Part shown: positions 18,907-27,122 of the stretch, one piece after another | Layout: each line of letters opens with the position of its first letter | Numbering within the stretch: the stretch's first letter is position 1 | Assembly (NCBI GenBank): GCA_964652975.1 | Contig: CAZZCN010000012.1 | Coordinates: 1 to 50,743 of the forward strand | Length of the DNA stretch: 50,743 nt | Direction: 5' to 3' | DNA from: CAZZCN01 sp964652975 | GTDB lineage: Bacteria; Bacillota; Clostridia; Saccharofermentanales; UBA5734 | The notes under the pieces: model-generated | The model's input: the letters and a program-made list of their open reading frames with translations, nothing else | Told to the model about the DNA's origin: nothing | Database searches by the model: none | Position numbers and translations under genes: made by a program

Positions 18907-21423
18907 ATGTACTATTCATTAAACGGGGAGGACTGGTCCGTACAGGGCTGGCTTCCGTCAAACCACAGATTTAATGCTGAATCCGGAATTAATTTTCGGG
19001 TCTCACATCTTATTGACGAGGTCCCTGCAAAAGTGCCGGGAAGCGTTCACATGGATCTGTTCAAGGCAGGTGTTATAGAGAACCCGTATTATGAGTTCAA
19101 TTCGTTGAAATGTGAATGGGTTGAAAATAAATGCTGGCTTTATAAGAAAACACTTGCTGTTTCTGAATCGGATGTCAATAGAAGGCTCCTTCTCGTGTTT
19201 GAAGGGGTGAATTATGAATCGCGGTTTTATCTTAACGGGAAGCTGATAGGGACACACAAAAACATGTTCACTCCCGTGAAAATCGATATCAGCGGAATTG
19301 TGACAACCGGGGACAATTTGCTGGAGGTTATGTGTGAAAACGTTCCTGTAGATGAGACTCAGATGGGATACACATCAAAATGCAGGGAGCAGACAGCAAG
19401 ATTTTTCTATTCCTGGGATTTTTGTACACGTCTGGTGGGAGTCGGGCTTTGGCAGAACGTGGGCTTGTATGTCTATGATGACTGCCTTTTCGAAAATTTC
19501 AAGGTGACAAGTGATTATGACGGAACAACAGGCCGGATATCAATCGCCGGAGTAATAAATAATTGCGTTGCCAAAGCGTCTGCGAGGATAACAACCCGCT
19601 TTTCGGAAGCTGAAATAGACTGTCGCGCTATTGATATAAAGGACGGCATATTTGAGACAGACATTTGTGTTGAATCGCCTGCCCTTTGGTGGCCGAACGG
19701 CTATGGCGAGCAAAATCTTTACAATATCGAAATAGAACTTTTGACAGATAACGGACTGCAGGACAAGAAGCGTTTTGATATAGGAATAAGGAGCATCGCT
19801 TATACGAAAAACACCGGCAGCCCCGATGATGCACTGCCATATACAGTAGTGGTGAACGGCATTAAAATATGGCTTCGCGGAATGAATTTTCTGCCCATTG
19901 ATCATATGTGCGGGGCAGTTGAAGACGATAAATACCTATATTATGCAAAACTCCTGAAAAATCAAAACGTAAATTTACTAAGGGTCTGGGGAGGGGCGTA
20001 TTTCGAAAAACCGCTGTTCTACGAGCTTTGTGACAAGTACGGTTTTCTGGTATGGCAGGAATTTACGCAGAGCAACTCAGCCATGGATGGAATCCCTTCG
20101 CAAATACCTGAATTTCTCGAAGAGTTCAAAAAAAGCACGGTCTTTGGACTTGAAACCTTGCGCAACTATACATGCATTACGATATGGGATGGCGGAAACG
20201 AATTGAAGGACGCGGACAGGAATCCGATAGGCATGGACAATCCCAATATCAGGATGCTTTCGGAACTTGTAGAAAAATATGACAGTCAAAGAATATTCCA
20301 TCCTTCCTGCCCAAGCGGACCGAATTTTAACAGCAGAATCGATGATGAGAGCATAAGAAAAAAGAGAAACCACAATATTCACGGTCAATGGGCGTATATG
20401 GGCAAGGAATACCACTATACCTATTACAACAAGTGCAATCATCTGCTTCAGGGTGAATTCGGAGTCAACGGCTGTTCTGACGAAGACAGCATCAAGAAAT
20501 TCATTGCGGCGGAGAATCTGGAAGGCTACAAAAGCAACAGCGCATCCTGGCTGTTTCACGGAAACGGCTGGTGGAATTCATATCCTAGGGAATGCGATAT
20601 TTTCGGTGAACAAAATGTAAATACGCTGGAGAAATTTGTCGGAGCAAGCCAGCTTGTACAGGCTGAGGGACTGCGATATATCATTGAATCAAACATAAGA
20701 CGCGCCTTCGAGTGCAGCGGGAATATCATCTGGCAGTTTTCAGAGCCATCACCGAATATCAACTGCTCAAATCTGGTAGACTACTACGGTCTGCCGAAGA
20801 TGGCTTTCTATACTGTGAAAAATACATATAGAACTATTGCGGCTTCTCTGAAGTACTCTAAAATCCATTATAGCAAGGGTGAAAAGCTTGATTTTGAGAT
20901 TTATCTGAGTAATTTTGGACAGGACGCAAGCGTAACAACAATTGTTCAAATATATAGTATTTCTGGCGAAATCCTGTTTTCAGAGGCAGTGACCAAGAGT
21001 GTACGTTCGAATATTCCTAGTAAAATTTTTATGGTTGACACCATGGTAGATGACGATTTTGGAGAAATGTTTTTTGTGCGGTTGACAGTAGAAGGAGACA
21101 GGAATGATATCTATTCAAATGACTATGCCTTCGGAACCGGCAGCGTAAGTCCCTATGCACCGCTTTATAACACGGAATCTCCGTCGCTCGACATAAGTAG
21201 GACAAGTAAGGGCGGTCAGACGGAATTTATAATTAGAAATATCGGTGAAACGACTGCGTTTTATGTATCTTTAAAGACAGAGGACAATACACAGGCCTTT
21301 TTCAGTGATAACTTCAAAACCATTTTCCCGGGCGAGGAGTTTTTTGTCACAATGGACAGCGAAAAACCTGACACTAAAGTAACTATAAAAGATATTTCAC
21401 GAAGATTTATTTCAATTCAATAA
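18907..21423 (+). CDS. Beta-mannosidase, glycoside hydrolase family 2
   Basis: 838 residues without a signal peptide. Order: GH2 sugar-binding jelly roll (about 10-190, with WLYKKTL and FEGVNYESRFYLNGKLIG), immunoglobulin-like domain (about 195-300) and a TIM barrel (about 300-640). The barrel has acid/base Glu432 in WDGGNEL and nucleophile Glu517 in QGEFGVNG; the W-x-G-G-N-E pattern is typical of GH2 beta-mannosidases rather than galactosidases. C-terminal beta domains follow. It should release mannose from beta-mannosides in the cytoplasm, next to the GH130 enzyme 17 bases upstream. GGCGGAG at 18891-18897 serves the ATG. Confidence 0.88.
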   Translation: MYYSLNGEDWSVQGWLPSNHRFNAESGINFRVSHLIDEVPAKVPGSVHMDLFKAGVIENPYYEFNSLKCEWVENKCWLYKKTLAVSESDVNRRLLLVFEGVNYESRFYLNGKLIGTHKNMFTPVKIDISGIVTTGDNLLEVMCENVPVDETQMGYTSKCREQTARFFYSWDFCTRLVGVGLWQNVGLYVYDDCLFENFKVTSDYDGTTGRISIAGVINNCVAKASARITTRFSEAEIDCRAIDIKDGIFETDICVESPALWWPNGYGEQNLYNIEIELLTDNGLQDKKRFDIGIRSIAYTKNTGSPDDALPYTVVVNGIKIWLRGMNFLPIDHMCGAVEDDKYLYYAKLLKNQNVNLLRVWGGAYFEKPLFYELCDKYGFLVWQEFTQSNSAMDGIPSQIPEFLEEFKKSTVFGLETLRNYTCITIWDGGNELKDADRNPIGMDNPNIRMLSELVEKYDSQRIFHPSCPSGPNFNSRIDDESIRKKRNHNIHGQWAYMGKEYHYTYYNKCNHLLQGEFGVNGCSDEDSIKKFIAAENLEGYKSNSASWLFHGNGWWNSYPRECDIFGEQNVNTLEKFVGASQLVQAEGLRYIIESNIRRAFECSGNIIWQFSEPSPNINCSNLVDYYGLPKMAFYTVKNTYRTIAASLKYSKIHYSKGEKLDFEIYLSNFGQDASVTTIVQIYSISGEILFSEAVTKSVRSNIPSKIFMVDTMVDDDFGEMFFVRLTVEGDRNDIYSNDYAFGTGSVSPYAPLYNTESPSLDISRTSKGGQTEFIIRNIGETTAFYVSLKTEDNTQAFFSDNFKTIFPGEEFFVTMDSEKPDTKVTIKDISRRFISIQ

Positions 21424-21486
21424 ACCGGACTGATTGATTTTTATATAAGAAAAAAGAAGCACGAAACCCCATAAGGAGGCCACTTA

Positions 21487-23247
21487 ATGAAAAATAGTAA
21501 AATTACTGTACTTGTCTGTCTTGTAATATCTCTGACAATTGGCAGCATCGGATGCAGGATTGTCGAGGTGCCGATCGAAGACAGCTCTATGTCGACAGTT
21601 TCAGAAGGTTCTGAGGTTAAAGAAATGAATATATTAATTGAAGGCACAGGCGAAAATGCAGTTTATAAGGGAATGCAGTTTAGTCTAGATCAGAAATATC
21701 CGGCTCCCAAGGAACTTAAATCCCCGTCAGGAAAGTCATTGAATGAAGTTATCGGAATAGTAGGCACCGGCGGTGAATACAATTTTACCTCTCTTCCTTA
21801 TATGAGAGAGAACGCTGAAATGATTTCAAAAGACATCGGATCAAAAGTCATAAAATTATGGCTTACCAACCAATACTCCACAGTATACAAGTTCAATCAT
21901 GAATGGGGCGAATATAACACCGTAAAGGACCTGGCCGCATCACCCTATTACAAGAAGGTTTTTGGCATGGATTTCAAGACCTTTATACTCGCAGCGTATG
22001 AACTGGGTCTGGTAAACTGGCTCGACGGAATGAGCGTCACAGAAAAGAGTAAAGTTGAAGGCGAATTCTATGAGCTGACAAAATATCTTTTAACCACATA
22101 CACCGGTACAGGAAAAACATTTGTCCTTCAGAACTGGGAAGGTGACAATATGCTTGATGGCAGCAAATACAGCGATGCGCAAATGAAAGGCATAACTGAT
22201 TATTTCAACGCCCGTCAGGATGGAATATTAAAAGCAAGAAACGAAATTACAGCGAAAAATGTAAACGTATACGGCGCAATAGAAGTAAACAAGGTCTCGA
22301 TATTTGCTGTCAGAAAACTGGTGGATGATGTGTTGCCAAATACCTATGCAGACCTGTATTCATATTCAAACTGGTCGACTAAGGATGATGCCGAGAGGCT
22401 TGTTGCCGACCTTGATCTTATAGCCGAAAAGGCTCCGGACAGCAAGACGTTCGGGTCCAAAAACGTTTATCTGGGTGAATTCGGAGCCGGAGAAATGGTG
22501 TCCGGGGGCAACAAAATCCAAAGGAGAATATCTGAGACACAACTCAGGACAGCCGTTGAATGGGGATGTCCGTACGTAGTATATTGGGACTTGATGTGTA
22601 ATGGAAGAAAGACAGGGGATATCGACATCAGACCTATCAACAAGGAGATGGCAGGATTCTGGCTGATTCGCCCGGACGGCACATTTTCTTCGATGTTCTG
22701 GGTTATAAAGGGGCTTTTTGACAACAAGGATTACAACACAAACGAGCCTAAATTGAAGCTGAAACTGCCACCGGTTGTACCACCCAAAAAGCCGATAGAA
22801 TTCAAGGAGAGCGATATATTTTTCAGCGATGACCTGACTGATTTCAGTCAAATAAAGGACCACAGTGATAAACTGCAAATGTCTCTTATAGAAGCTATTA
22901 ATGAAAAATATTTTGCACCTTACGGCGGGGATTACAGCATCCTTGCCAAAATAGCCGAACCTTCACAGTACGTGACCTACGAAGTAAAATCTACAAAAAT
23001 GGCATACTATATCTATGTGTACTCGCCACCGGCAAGAACTCACACCAAACTTCAGGAGTCAAAGGACGGTATCAAGTTCGAGGATGTCAAGGTGGTGTTT
23101 CAGGAGACGCGTAAAAACGAATGGGCGGATGTCCTGGTAACAGCAGAGCTTAAGCCGGATACAAAGTATGCAAGAATTTTCCTGACAAACGAAGGATCGC
23201 CCAATATCTGGGATCCGCTCTTGAGAAAAGTGATTTTTATCAAATAG
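21487..23247 (+). CDS. Lipoprotein with GH-A-like catalytic domain and one repeat module
   Basis: 586 residues. The lipobox GSIGC puts the lipidated cysteine at 23, so the protein is held on the outer face of the membrane. The domain at about 80-425 is a close paralogue of the catalytic domain of the dockerin protein encoded at 3415-6732. They share KLWLTxQY, LQNWEGDN (Glu218), NARQDGI, VYGAIEVN, YADLYSYSNW, LGEFGA (Glu331) and GFWLIRPDGT. A linker and one DDLTDFSQIK-type module (about 457-585) follow. I infer a cell-surface glycosidase of unknown GH family. AAGGAGG precedes the ATG. It is the last gene of the operon that starts at 11975. Confidence 0.7.
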   Translation: MKNSKITVLVCLVISLTIGSIGCRIVEVPIEDSSMSTVSEGSEVKEMNILIEGTGENAVYKGMQFSLDQKYPAPKELKSPSGKSLNEVIGIVGTGGEYNFTSLPYMRENAEMISKDIGSKVIKLWLTNQYSTVYKFNHEWGEYNTVKDLAASPYYKKVFGMDFKTFILAAYELGLVNWLDGMSVTEKSKVEGEFYELTKYLLTTYTGTGKTFVLQNWEGDNMLDGSKYSDAQMKGITDYFNARQDGILKARNEITAKNVNVYGAIEVNKVSIFAVRKLVDDVLPNTYADLYSYSNWSTKDDAERLVADLDLIAEKAPDSKTFGSKNVYLGEFGAGEMVSGGNKIQRRISETQLRTAVEWGCPYVVYWDLMCNGRKTGDIDIRPINKEMAGFWLIRPDGTFSSMFWVIKGLFDNKDYNTNEPKLKLKLPPVVPPKKPIEFKESDIFFSDDLTDFSQIKDHSDKLQMSLIEAINEKYFAPYGGDYSILAKIAEPSQYVTYEVKSTKMAYYIYVYSPPARTHTKLQESKDGIKFEDVKVVFQETRKNEWADVLVTAELKPDTKYARIFLTNEGSPNIWDPLLRKVIFIK

Positions 23248-23262
23248 TGTATACAGTGAGAG

Positions 23263-23282
23263 CATTTGTCTGCAGGCAAATG
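23263..23282. promoter_or_regulatory. 20-bp near-perfect palindrome
   Basis: CATTTG, T, CTGCAG, G, CAAATG. Only the T/G pair flanking the centre breaks the symmetry. It lies 16 bases after the lipoprotein gene and 214 bases before the next start. It could be an operator or a weak hairpin; no U-tract follows. Confidence 0.35.
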
Positions 23283-23394
23283 ATTGAGATAATGAAAAGT
23301 GTATAAATTCAACTCGTTTGTATAAAACTGACATACAATAATGTAAATACATATGCAAAGTTGATAATATCTATAAAAAATTAAAATTAATCTT

Positions 23395-23434
23395 AATTCA
23401 ATCCATTTTTTTGAGAATTACACCGTGATATCAT
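23395..23434 (+). promoter_or_regulatory. Locus box plus extended -10 for the second dockerin gene
   Basis: AATTCAATCCATTTTTTTG (23395-23413) and an extended -10 TGA-TATCAT (23426-23434). CAT is 25 bases before the -10. The box differs from the 9857 copy by one base over this stretch. The leader would be about 56 bases. Confidence 0.55.
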
Positions 23435-23496
23435 GAAAGTGGTAATAAAAACAATTCGTTATTATAGGATTATAAACAAAAAGAGGAGTGTGTTGT

Positions 23497-24030
23497 ATGA
23501 AAAAATTCTTAGCAATGTCCCTGTCTTTAATTTTAGTGGTTGTCTCTATTTCCGCATTTGGCGTAATGGTCGCGGCCAATCCAAATGACATCAATGATGA
23601 TCTGGTTGATTTTTCCAAGATTTACGAAGGTTCAGGATTAGGAACCGATCTGGTTCTTCATACACTGGATGCCGCCCTGCCGGATGGTGATGCGACCGCA
23701 TTGCTGAAGACCAACAATAGTGCTCAAAGATATGTGACTTATAGAGTGTACGGCAGTGTTAATGTAACTGTAGAATATGTAAACTACGGTGGTGACATTA
23801 ATTATGCCAAAAACAAAATGTATGTTTACCAGTCGAGTGACAATGTAAATTTTAGCGAGGTTACATGTGCATCCAACTGGATTGCATCAGAAAGCGGATG
23901 GCACAGAATGAATGTTGTCTCAAATGCCACTGCAAGCAATACACAATATATTAAAGTAGTATATGATAATTCATACCCAGAAAGCTGGACACCAATGATG
24001 ACCAGTGTTGTAATTGTACATGCCCCAATA
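23497..24030 (+). repeat. Inverted long repeat, arm 2
   Basis: Partner of 6198-6732. The arms face opposite ways and enclose the whole transporter, regulator and enzyme block, so recombination between them would invert about 17 kb. Confidence 0.75.
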
Positions 24031-25365
24031 CTACCGTTTACCGGGACTGATGACTTGACTGACCTTTCCAAGACAATCGCCACTTCAGGAACAGGAACAT
24101 TAAACGCCTGGACTGGTGATACTGTAAACTTTCCTGCAGGCGATATTACAGGATATATTAAGGCAAACCATGATGCAGAGCGTTTCGTAACTTATAAAGT
24201 CAGCGGATCGGTAGTAGTCACGGCAGAATATTTTATGAACAGCGGTGATGTTAACTTTTCTAAAAATAAAGTCGGAGTGTTTTATTCGGTAGACAATGTG
24301 ACATTCACAGAAGCTTCATGCGCCTCTAACAATATTAACTCGAGTGCTGCTGGATGGGATAGAATGAATGTTGTATCTTCAGCACTTCCGGCAAATGTCG
24401 AGTATATCAAAATTGTTCTGGATAGATCAGCTCAGGTATGGGATTCCATACTTGTTAATGTTAAAATAGAGGCTGCTGCAATACCTCCGTTTGTTAACAT
24501 CAATGATGACTTAGCGGATTTGTCAAAAACTTTTGCAACATCAGGTTCTTCTACACTTAATCCATGGGCTGGCAACCTTGTAGATTATCCAGCAGGTGAT
24601 ATCACCGGATACATAAAGGCAAATCATGACGCGGATCGTTTCATAACCTATAAGGTGAGTGGATGCGTTCAAGTTACAGCTGAATATCTTATGAACAGCG
24701 GAGATGAGATCTTCGCATTAAACAAGATGAAGCTTTATTATTCAGTTGACAATGTGACCTATAAGGCGATAACCTGCAAGTCAAACCTTATAAACCAGCA
24801 TGCCAATGGTTGGAAGAGAATGAATATTGTATCCAATCCATTACCTGCCGATGCCGAGTACGTAAAACTCGTTTATGACAGGTCAGCACAGGTATGGGAC
24901 TCGATTCTTGTAGATGTAGACATAGTGTCTTCAACATTATTACCGATAGCCTTCTACTCATATGATATGTCAGTGTCCAACATTATTTCCAAAGTTGCAG
25001 AGAGCACCACATCAACAGCATTTGCAGCAGACGCCTATAAAGCAGAAGGCGTAACATTGACCCTTAAGAAAAACGGTATTACACTTGGAGCAAGTGATCT
25101 GGTAGGAACCGGTGTGGTAGCAGAGGTTTTCACTGGAACCGAAACAGTTAACTATACGGTATTCCTTAAAGGCGATGTTGACGGAAATGGAACAATAGCC
25201 CTCGCCGATCTTGCAAGTATGAAGCTTCACCTTTTGCAATCGACCCAGCTAACCGGAATTTATAAGACAGCAGGCTCATTACACAATGGAACCAATGTCA
25301 CTATCATAGATCTTATGTGGATTAAAAAGCATTTGCTTGGTATTTATTTAATAACTCAAGCATAG
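23497..25365 (+). CDS. Secreted protein with three repeat modules and a dockerin
   Basis: Start at the ATG at 23497, with GAGGAG 8 bases upstream; the GTG at 23488 is inside the leader. This gives 622 residues: signal peptide (1-28), three modules (about 34-178, 188-330, 340-480), a beta domain (485-555) and a dockerin (557-617). No catalytic domain is visible. The first 178 residues, the signal peptide and the leader are nearly identical to those of the dockerin protein on the opposite strand at 6732. The dockerin's first loop is intact (GDVDGNGTI); the second (AGSLHNGTNV) has lost the usual first aspartate, so its calcium binding may be weakened. Probably a glycan-binding, non-catalytic component that docks to a cohesin encoded elsewhere. 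Confidence 0.7.
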   Translation: MKKFLAMSLSLILVVVSISAFGVMVAANPNDINDDLVDFSKIYEGSGLGTDLVLHTLDAALPDGDATALLKTNNSAQRYVTYRVYGSVNVTVEYVNYGGDINYAKNKMYVYQSSDNVNFSEVTCASNWIASESGWHRMNVVSNATASNTQYIKVVYDNSYPESWTPMMTSVVIVHAPILPFTGTDDLTDLSKTIATSGTGTLNAWTGDTVNFPAGDITGYIKANHDAERFVTYKVSGSVVVTAEYFMNSGDVNFSKNKVGVFYSVDNVTFTEASCASNNINSSAAGWDRMNVVSSALPANVEYIKIVLDRSAQVWDSILVNVKIEAAAIPPFVNINDDLADLSKTFATSGSSTLNPWAGNLVDYPAGDITGYIKANHDADRFITYKVSGCVQVTAEYLMNSGDEIFALNKMKLYYSVDNVTYKAITCKSNLINQHANGWKRMNIVSNPLPADAEYVKLVYDRSAQVWDSILVDVDIVSSTLLPIAFYSYDMSVSNIISKVAESTTSTAFAADAYKAEGVTLTLKKNGITLGASDLVGTGVVAEVFTGTETVNYTVFLKGDVDGNGTIALADLASMKLHLLQSTQLTGIYKTAGSLHNGTNVTIIDLMWIKKHLLGIYLITQA

Positions 25366-25395
25366 TATAAAACAAAACTAAAAACCATTAAATTG

Positions 25396-25441
25396 ATTAT
25401 GCATATATCAGGTTGCAATTCTAGCCTGGTATGTGCATAAT
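25396..25441. terminator. Strong hairpin after the dockerin gene, possible terminator
   Basis: The arms ATTATGCATATATCAGG (25396-25412) and CCTGGTATGTGCATAAT (25425-25441) pair over 17 bases with two G-U pairs around a 12-base loop. The following run of T is short, so it may equally be a 3' stabiliser or a leader element of the sulfatase gene 24 bases on. Confidence 0.5.
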
Positions 25442-25464
25442 TTATTGCGAGGGAGACAATATTC

Positions 25465-26985
25465 ATGGATGGCAGACCTAATTTTGTTACAATTATCTGC
25501 GACCAGTTTAATCCAAAAGTATTAAGTCTAAATGGTGGACCTGTTCATGCTCCTAATATAGAACGCTTGTTGACCGGTGGAACGCGCTTTAACAACGCTG
25601 TGTGTCCTTATCCGGTGTGCACACCGAGCCGTATAGCCCTTGTGACAGGTACATATCCTCACAGCCATACGAGCAGAGGAACGCTCTCCAATCTGAAACC
25701 TGAACATACTACGATAGACAAGCTATTGCATGAGGATGGATATACCTGCGGATACTTTGGAAAGTGGCATATGGGTGAAAACATAATGCCCTATTATAAA
25801 AGCCATATATTTAAATATCCTAGGTTTTTCTCAATGCTTCGAGACATATATGGGAATGAGGATAAGACCGGTGTATATGCATCATATGCCAATGAGGAAA
25901 AATTTACAGGGAAACTTCGTATTAATTCTGAATTTCAAGCTGCTGCCGAAAAGGTTATTGAAAAGTGGCAAAATGACCGTTTAGGGAGGCAATACGGATA
26001 TCTGGTCAAGTATTCGGGAAAAGTGGAGTGCGAGCTTGACTGGTTCATGGACCATACTGCCACGATGCAGACAGCAGATTTCATTAAAGAGAATACGGAT
26101 TCCTCTTTTGCAGTCACCTGCTCCATTGAATATCCTCATAACCCGAACATACTGCCTTCTCCTTACTATGAAATGTTCAACAGGGATGAAATCAAGTTAC
26201 CGGCAAATTATAATAACACGCCCGATTATTTTACTGATGATCTGTCCAGCATGATTTGCAGAGATTTAGGGCCTGAAAACGTCAAAGAGCTTATAGGCAT
26301 ATATTACGGACAGGTAATGCTTATAGATGATTTGGTAGGAGTGCTTCTAAAAACTCTGGAGGAGACCGGATGTATCGATGACACAGTTATTATTTTCACT
26401 GCCGATCATGGAGACATGGCAGGTGAACACGGCATGTTCTGGAAAAGCACGAAGGCTTTCTATGACGGCACTGTAAAAATACCAATGTGCTTCTATAATA
26501 AAAACATAATCAAAAGCGGAGTTTCCGACCAGATGGCAAGTCTCGTCGACCTTATGCCAACCATATGTGAATTAGCAGGCATGACAGCACCCGACAATAT
26601 CCATGGCATCAGTCTTGTTAAAACTTTAACCGGCAAGGAAACAGATTTGATCCGTGCCGAAACAGAAACCGGCAAGGGAACAGATTTGATCCGTACCAAA
26701 ACAGAAACCGGCAAGGAAACAGATTTGATATGTACCGAAACAGATTTGACCCGAACCGAATACGCATATAGCGAGAGATTGTCGGATTATGGAGAGTTTG
26801 ACGCGTTTATGATTAAATCCAATGCGTTTAAATATTTCTATTATGACGAGGACGGCACTGAGTTTTTATTCGACATCAAAAACGATCCATATGAGACTAC
26901 CAACCTGGCAGCGGATGAACAACACGGATCAATCAAAAATGAGCTGAAAAACAATTTGAAACAATGGATTGGAAGAACAGGTTAA
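25465..26985 (+). CDS. Sulfatase (formylglycine-dependent, arylsulfatase A-like)
   Basis: 506 residues with no signal peptide. The catalytic C-x-P-S-R box is CTPSR with Cys52, the residue turned into formylglycine by a maturase. Metal ligands are at CDQ (Asp13) and TADHGD (about 312-317), with GYFGKWHMGE near 94-103 as the conserved Lys/His box. It should remove sulfate esters from sugars in the cytoplasm, which hints that the locus substrate is sulfated. Near residues 389-431 an insert of three 13-residue repeats interrupts the C-terminal region. GCGAGGGAG precedes the ATG. No maturase (anSME) is visible in the window. Confidence 0.85.
   Translation: MDGRPNFVTIICDQFNPKVLSLNGGPVHAPNIERLLTGGTRFNNAVCPYPVCTPSRIALVTGTYPHSHTSRGTLSNLKPEHTTIDKLLHEDGYTCGYFGKWHMGENIMPYYKSHIFKYPRFFSMLRDIYGNEDKTGVYASYANEEKFTGKLRINSEFQAAAEKVIEKWQNDRLGRQYGYLVKYSGKVECELDWFMDHTATMQTADFIKENTDSSFAVTCSIEYPHNPNILPSPYYEMFNRDEIKLPANYNNTPDYFTDDLSSMICRDLGPENVKELIGIYYGQVMLIDDLVGVLLKTLEETGCIDDTVIIFTADHGDMAGEHGMFWKSTKAFYDGTVKIPMCFYNKNIIKSGVSDQMASLVDLMPTICELAGMTAPDNIHGISLVKTLTGKETDLIRAETETGKGTDLIRTKTETGKETDLICTETDLTRTEYAYSERLSDYGEFDAFMIKSNAFKYFYYDEDGTEFLFDIKNDPYETTNLAADEQHGSIKNELKNNLKQWIGRTG
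26629..26757 (+). repeat. 39-bp tandem repeats inside the sulfatase gene
   Basis: Units start at 26629, 26668 and 26707, with a decayed tail to about 26757. Products are TGKETDLIRAETE, TGKGTDLIRTKTE and TGKETDLICTETD, then LTRTE. The charged insert keeps frame and should form a surface loop. Confidence 0.85.
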
Positions 26986-27122
26986 TTGGTGAAATTGGAT
27001 TCTCGTATTTTATAGAAAGATTTTCTGCAAATGTTTAGAACCGGGTAGGAGACTGCCATTATCTGGTTAAACGGCATTATGTAGCAGTTTTCTTCAAAAA
27101 TTATAATAAGAGGTGTAATGCG

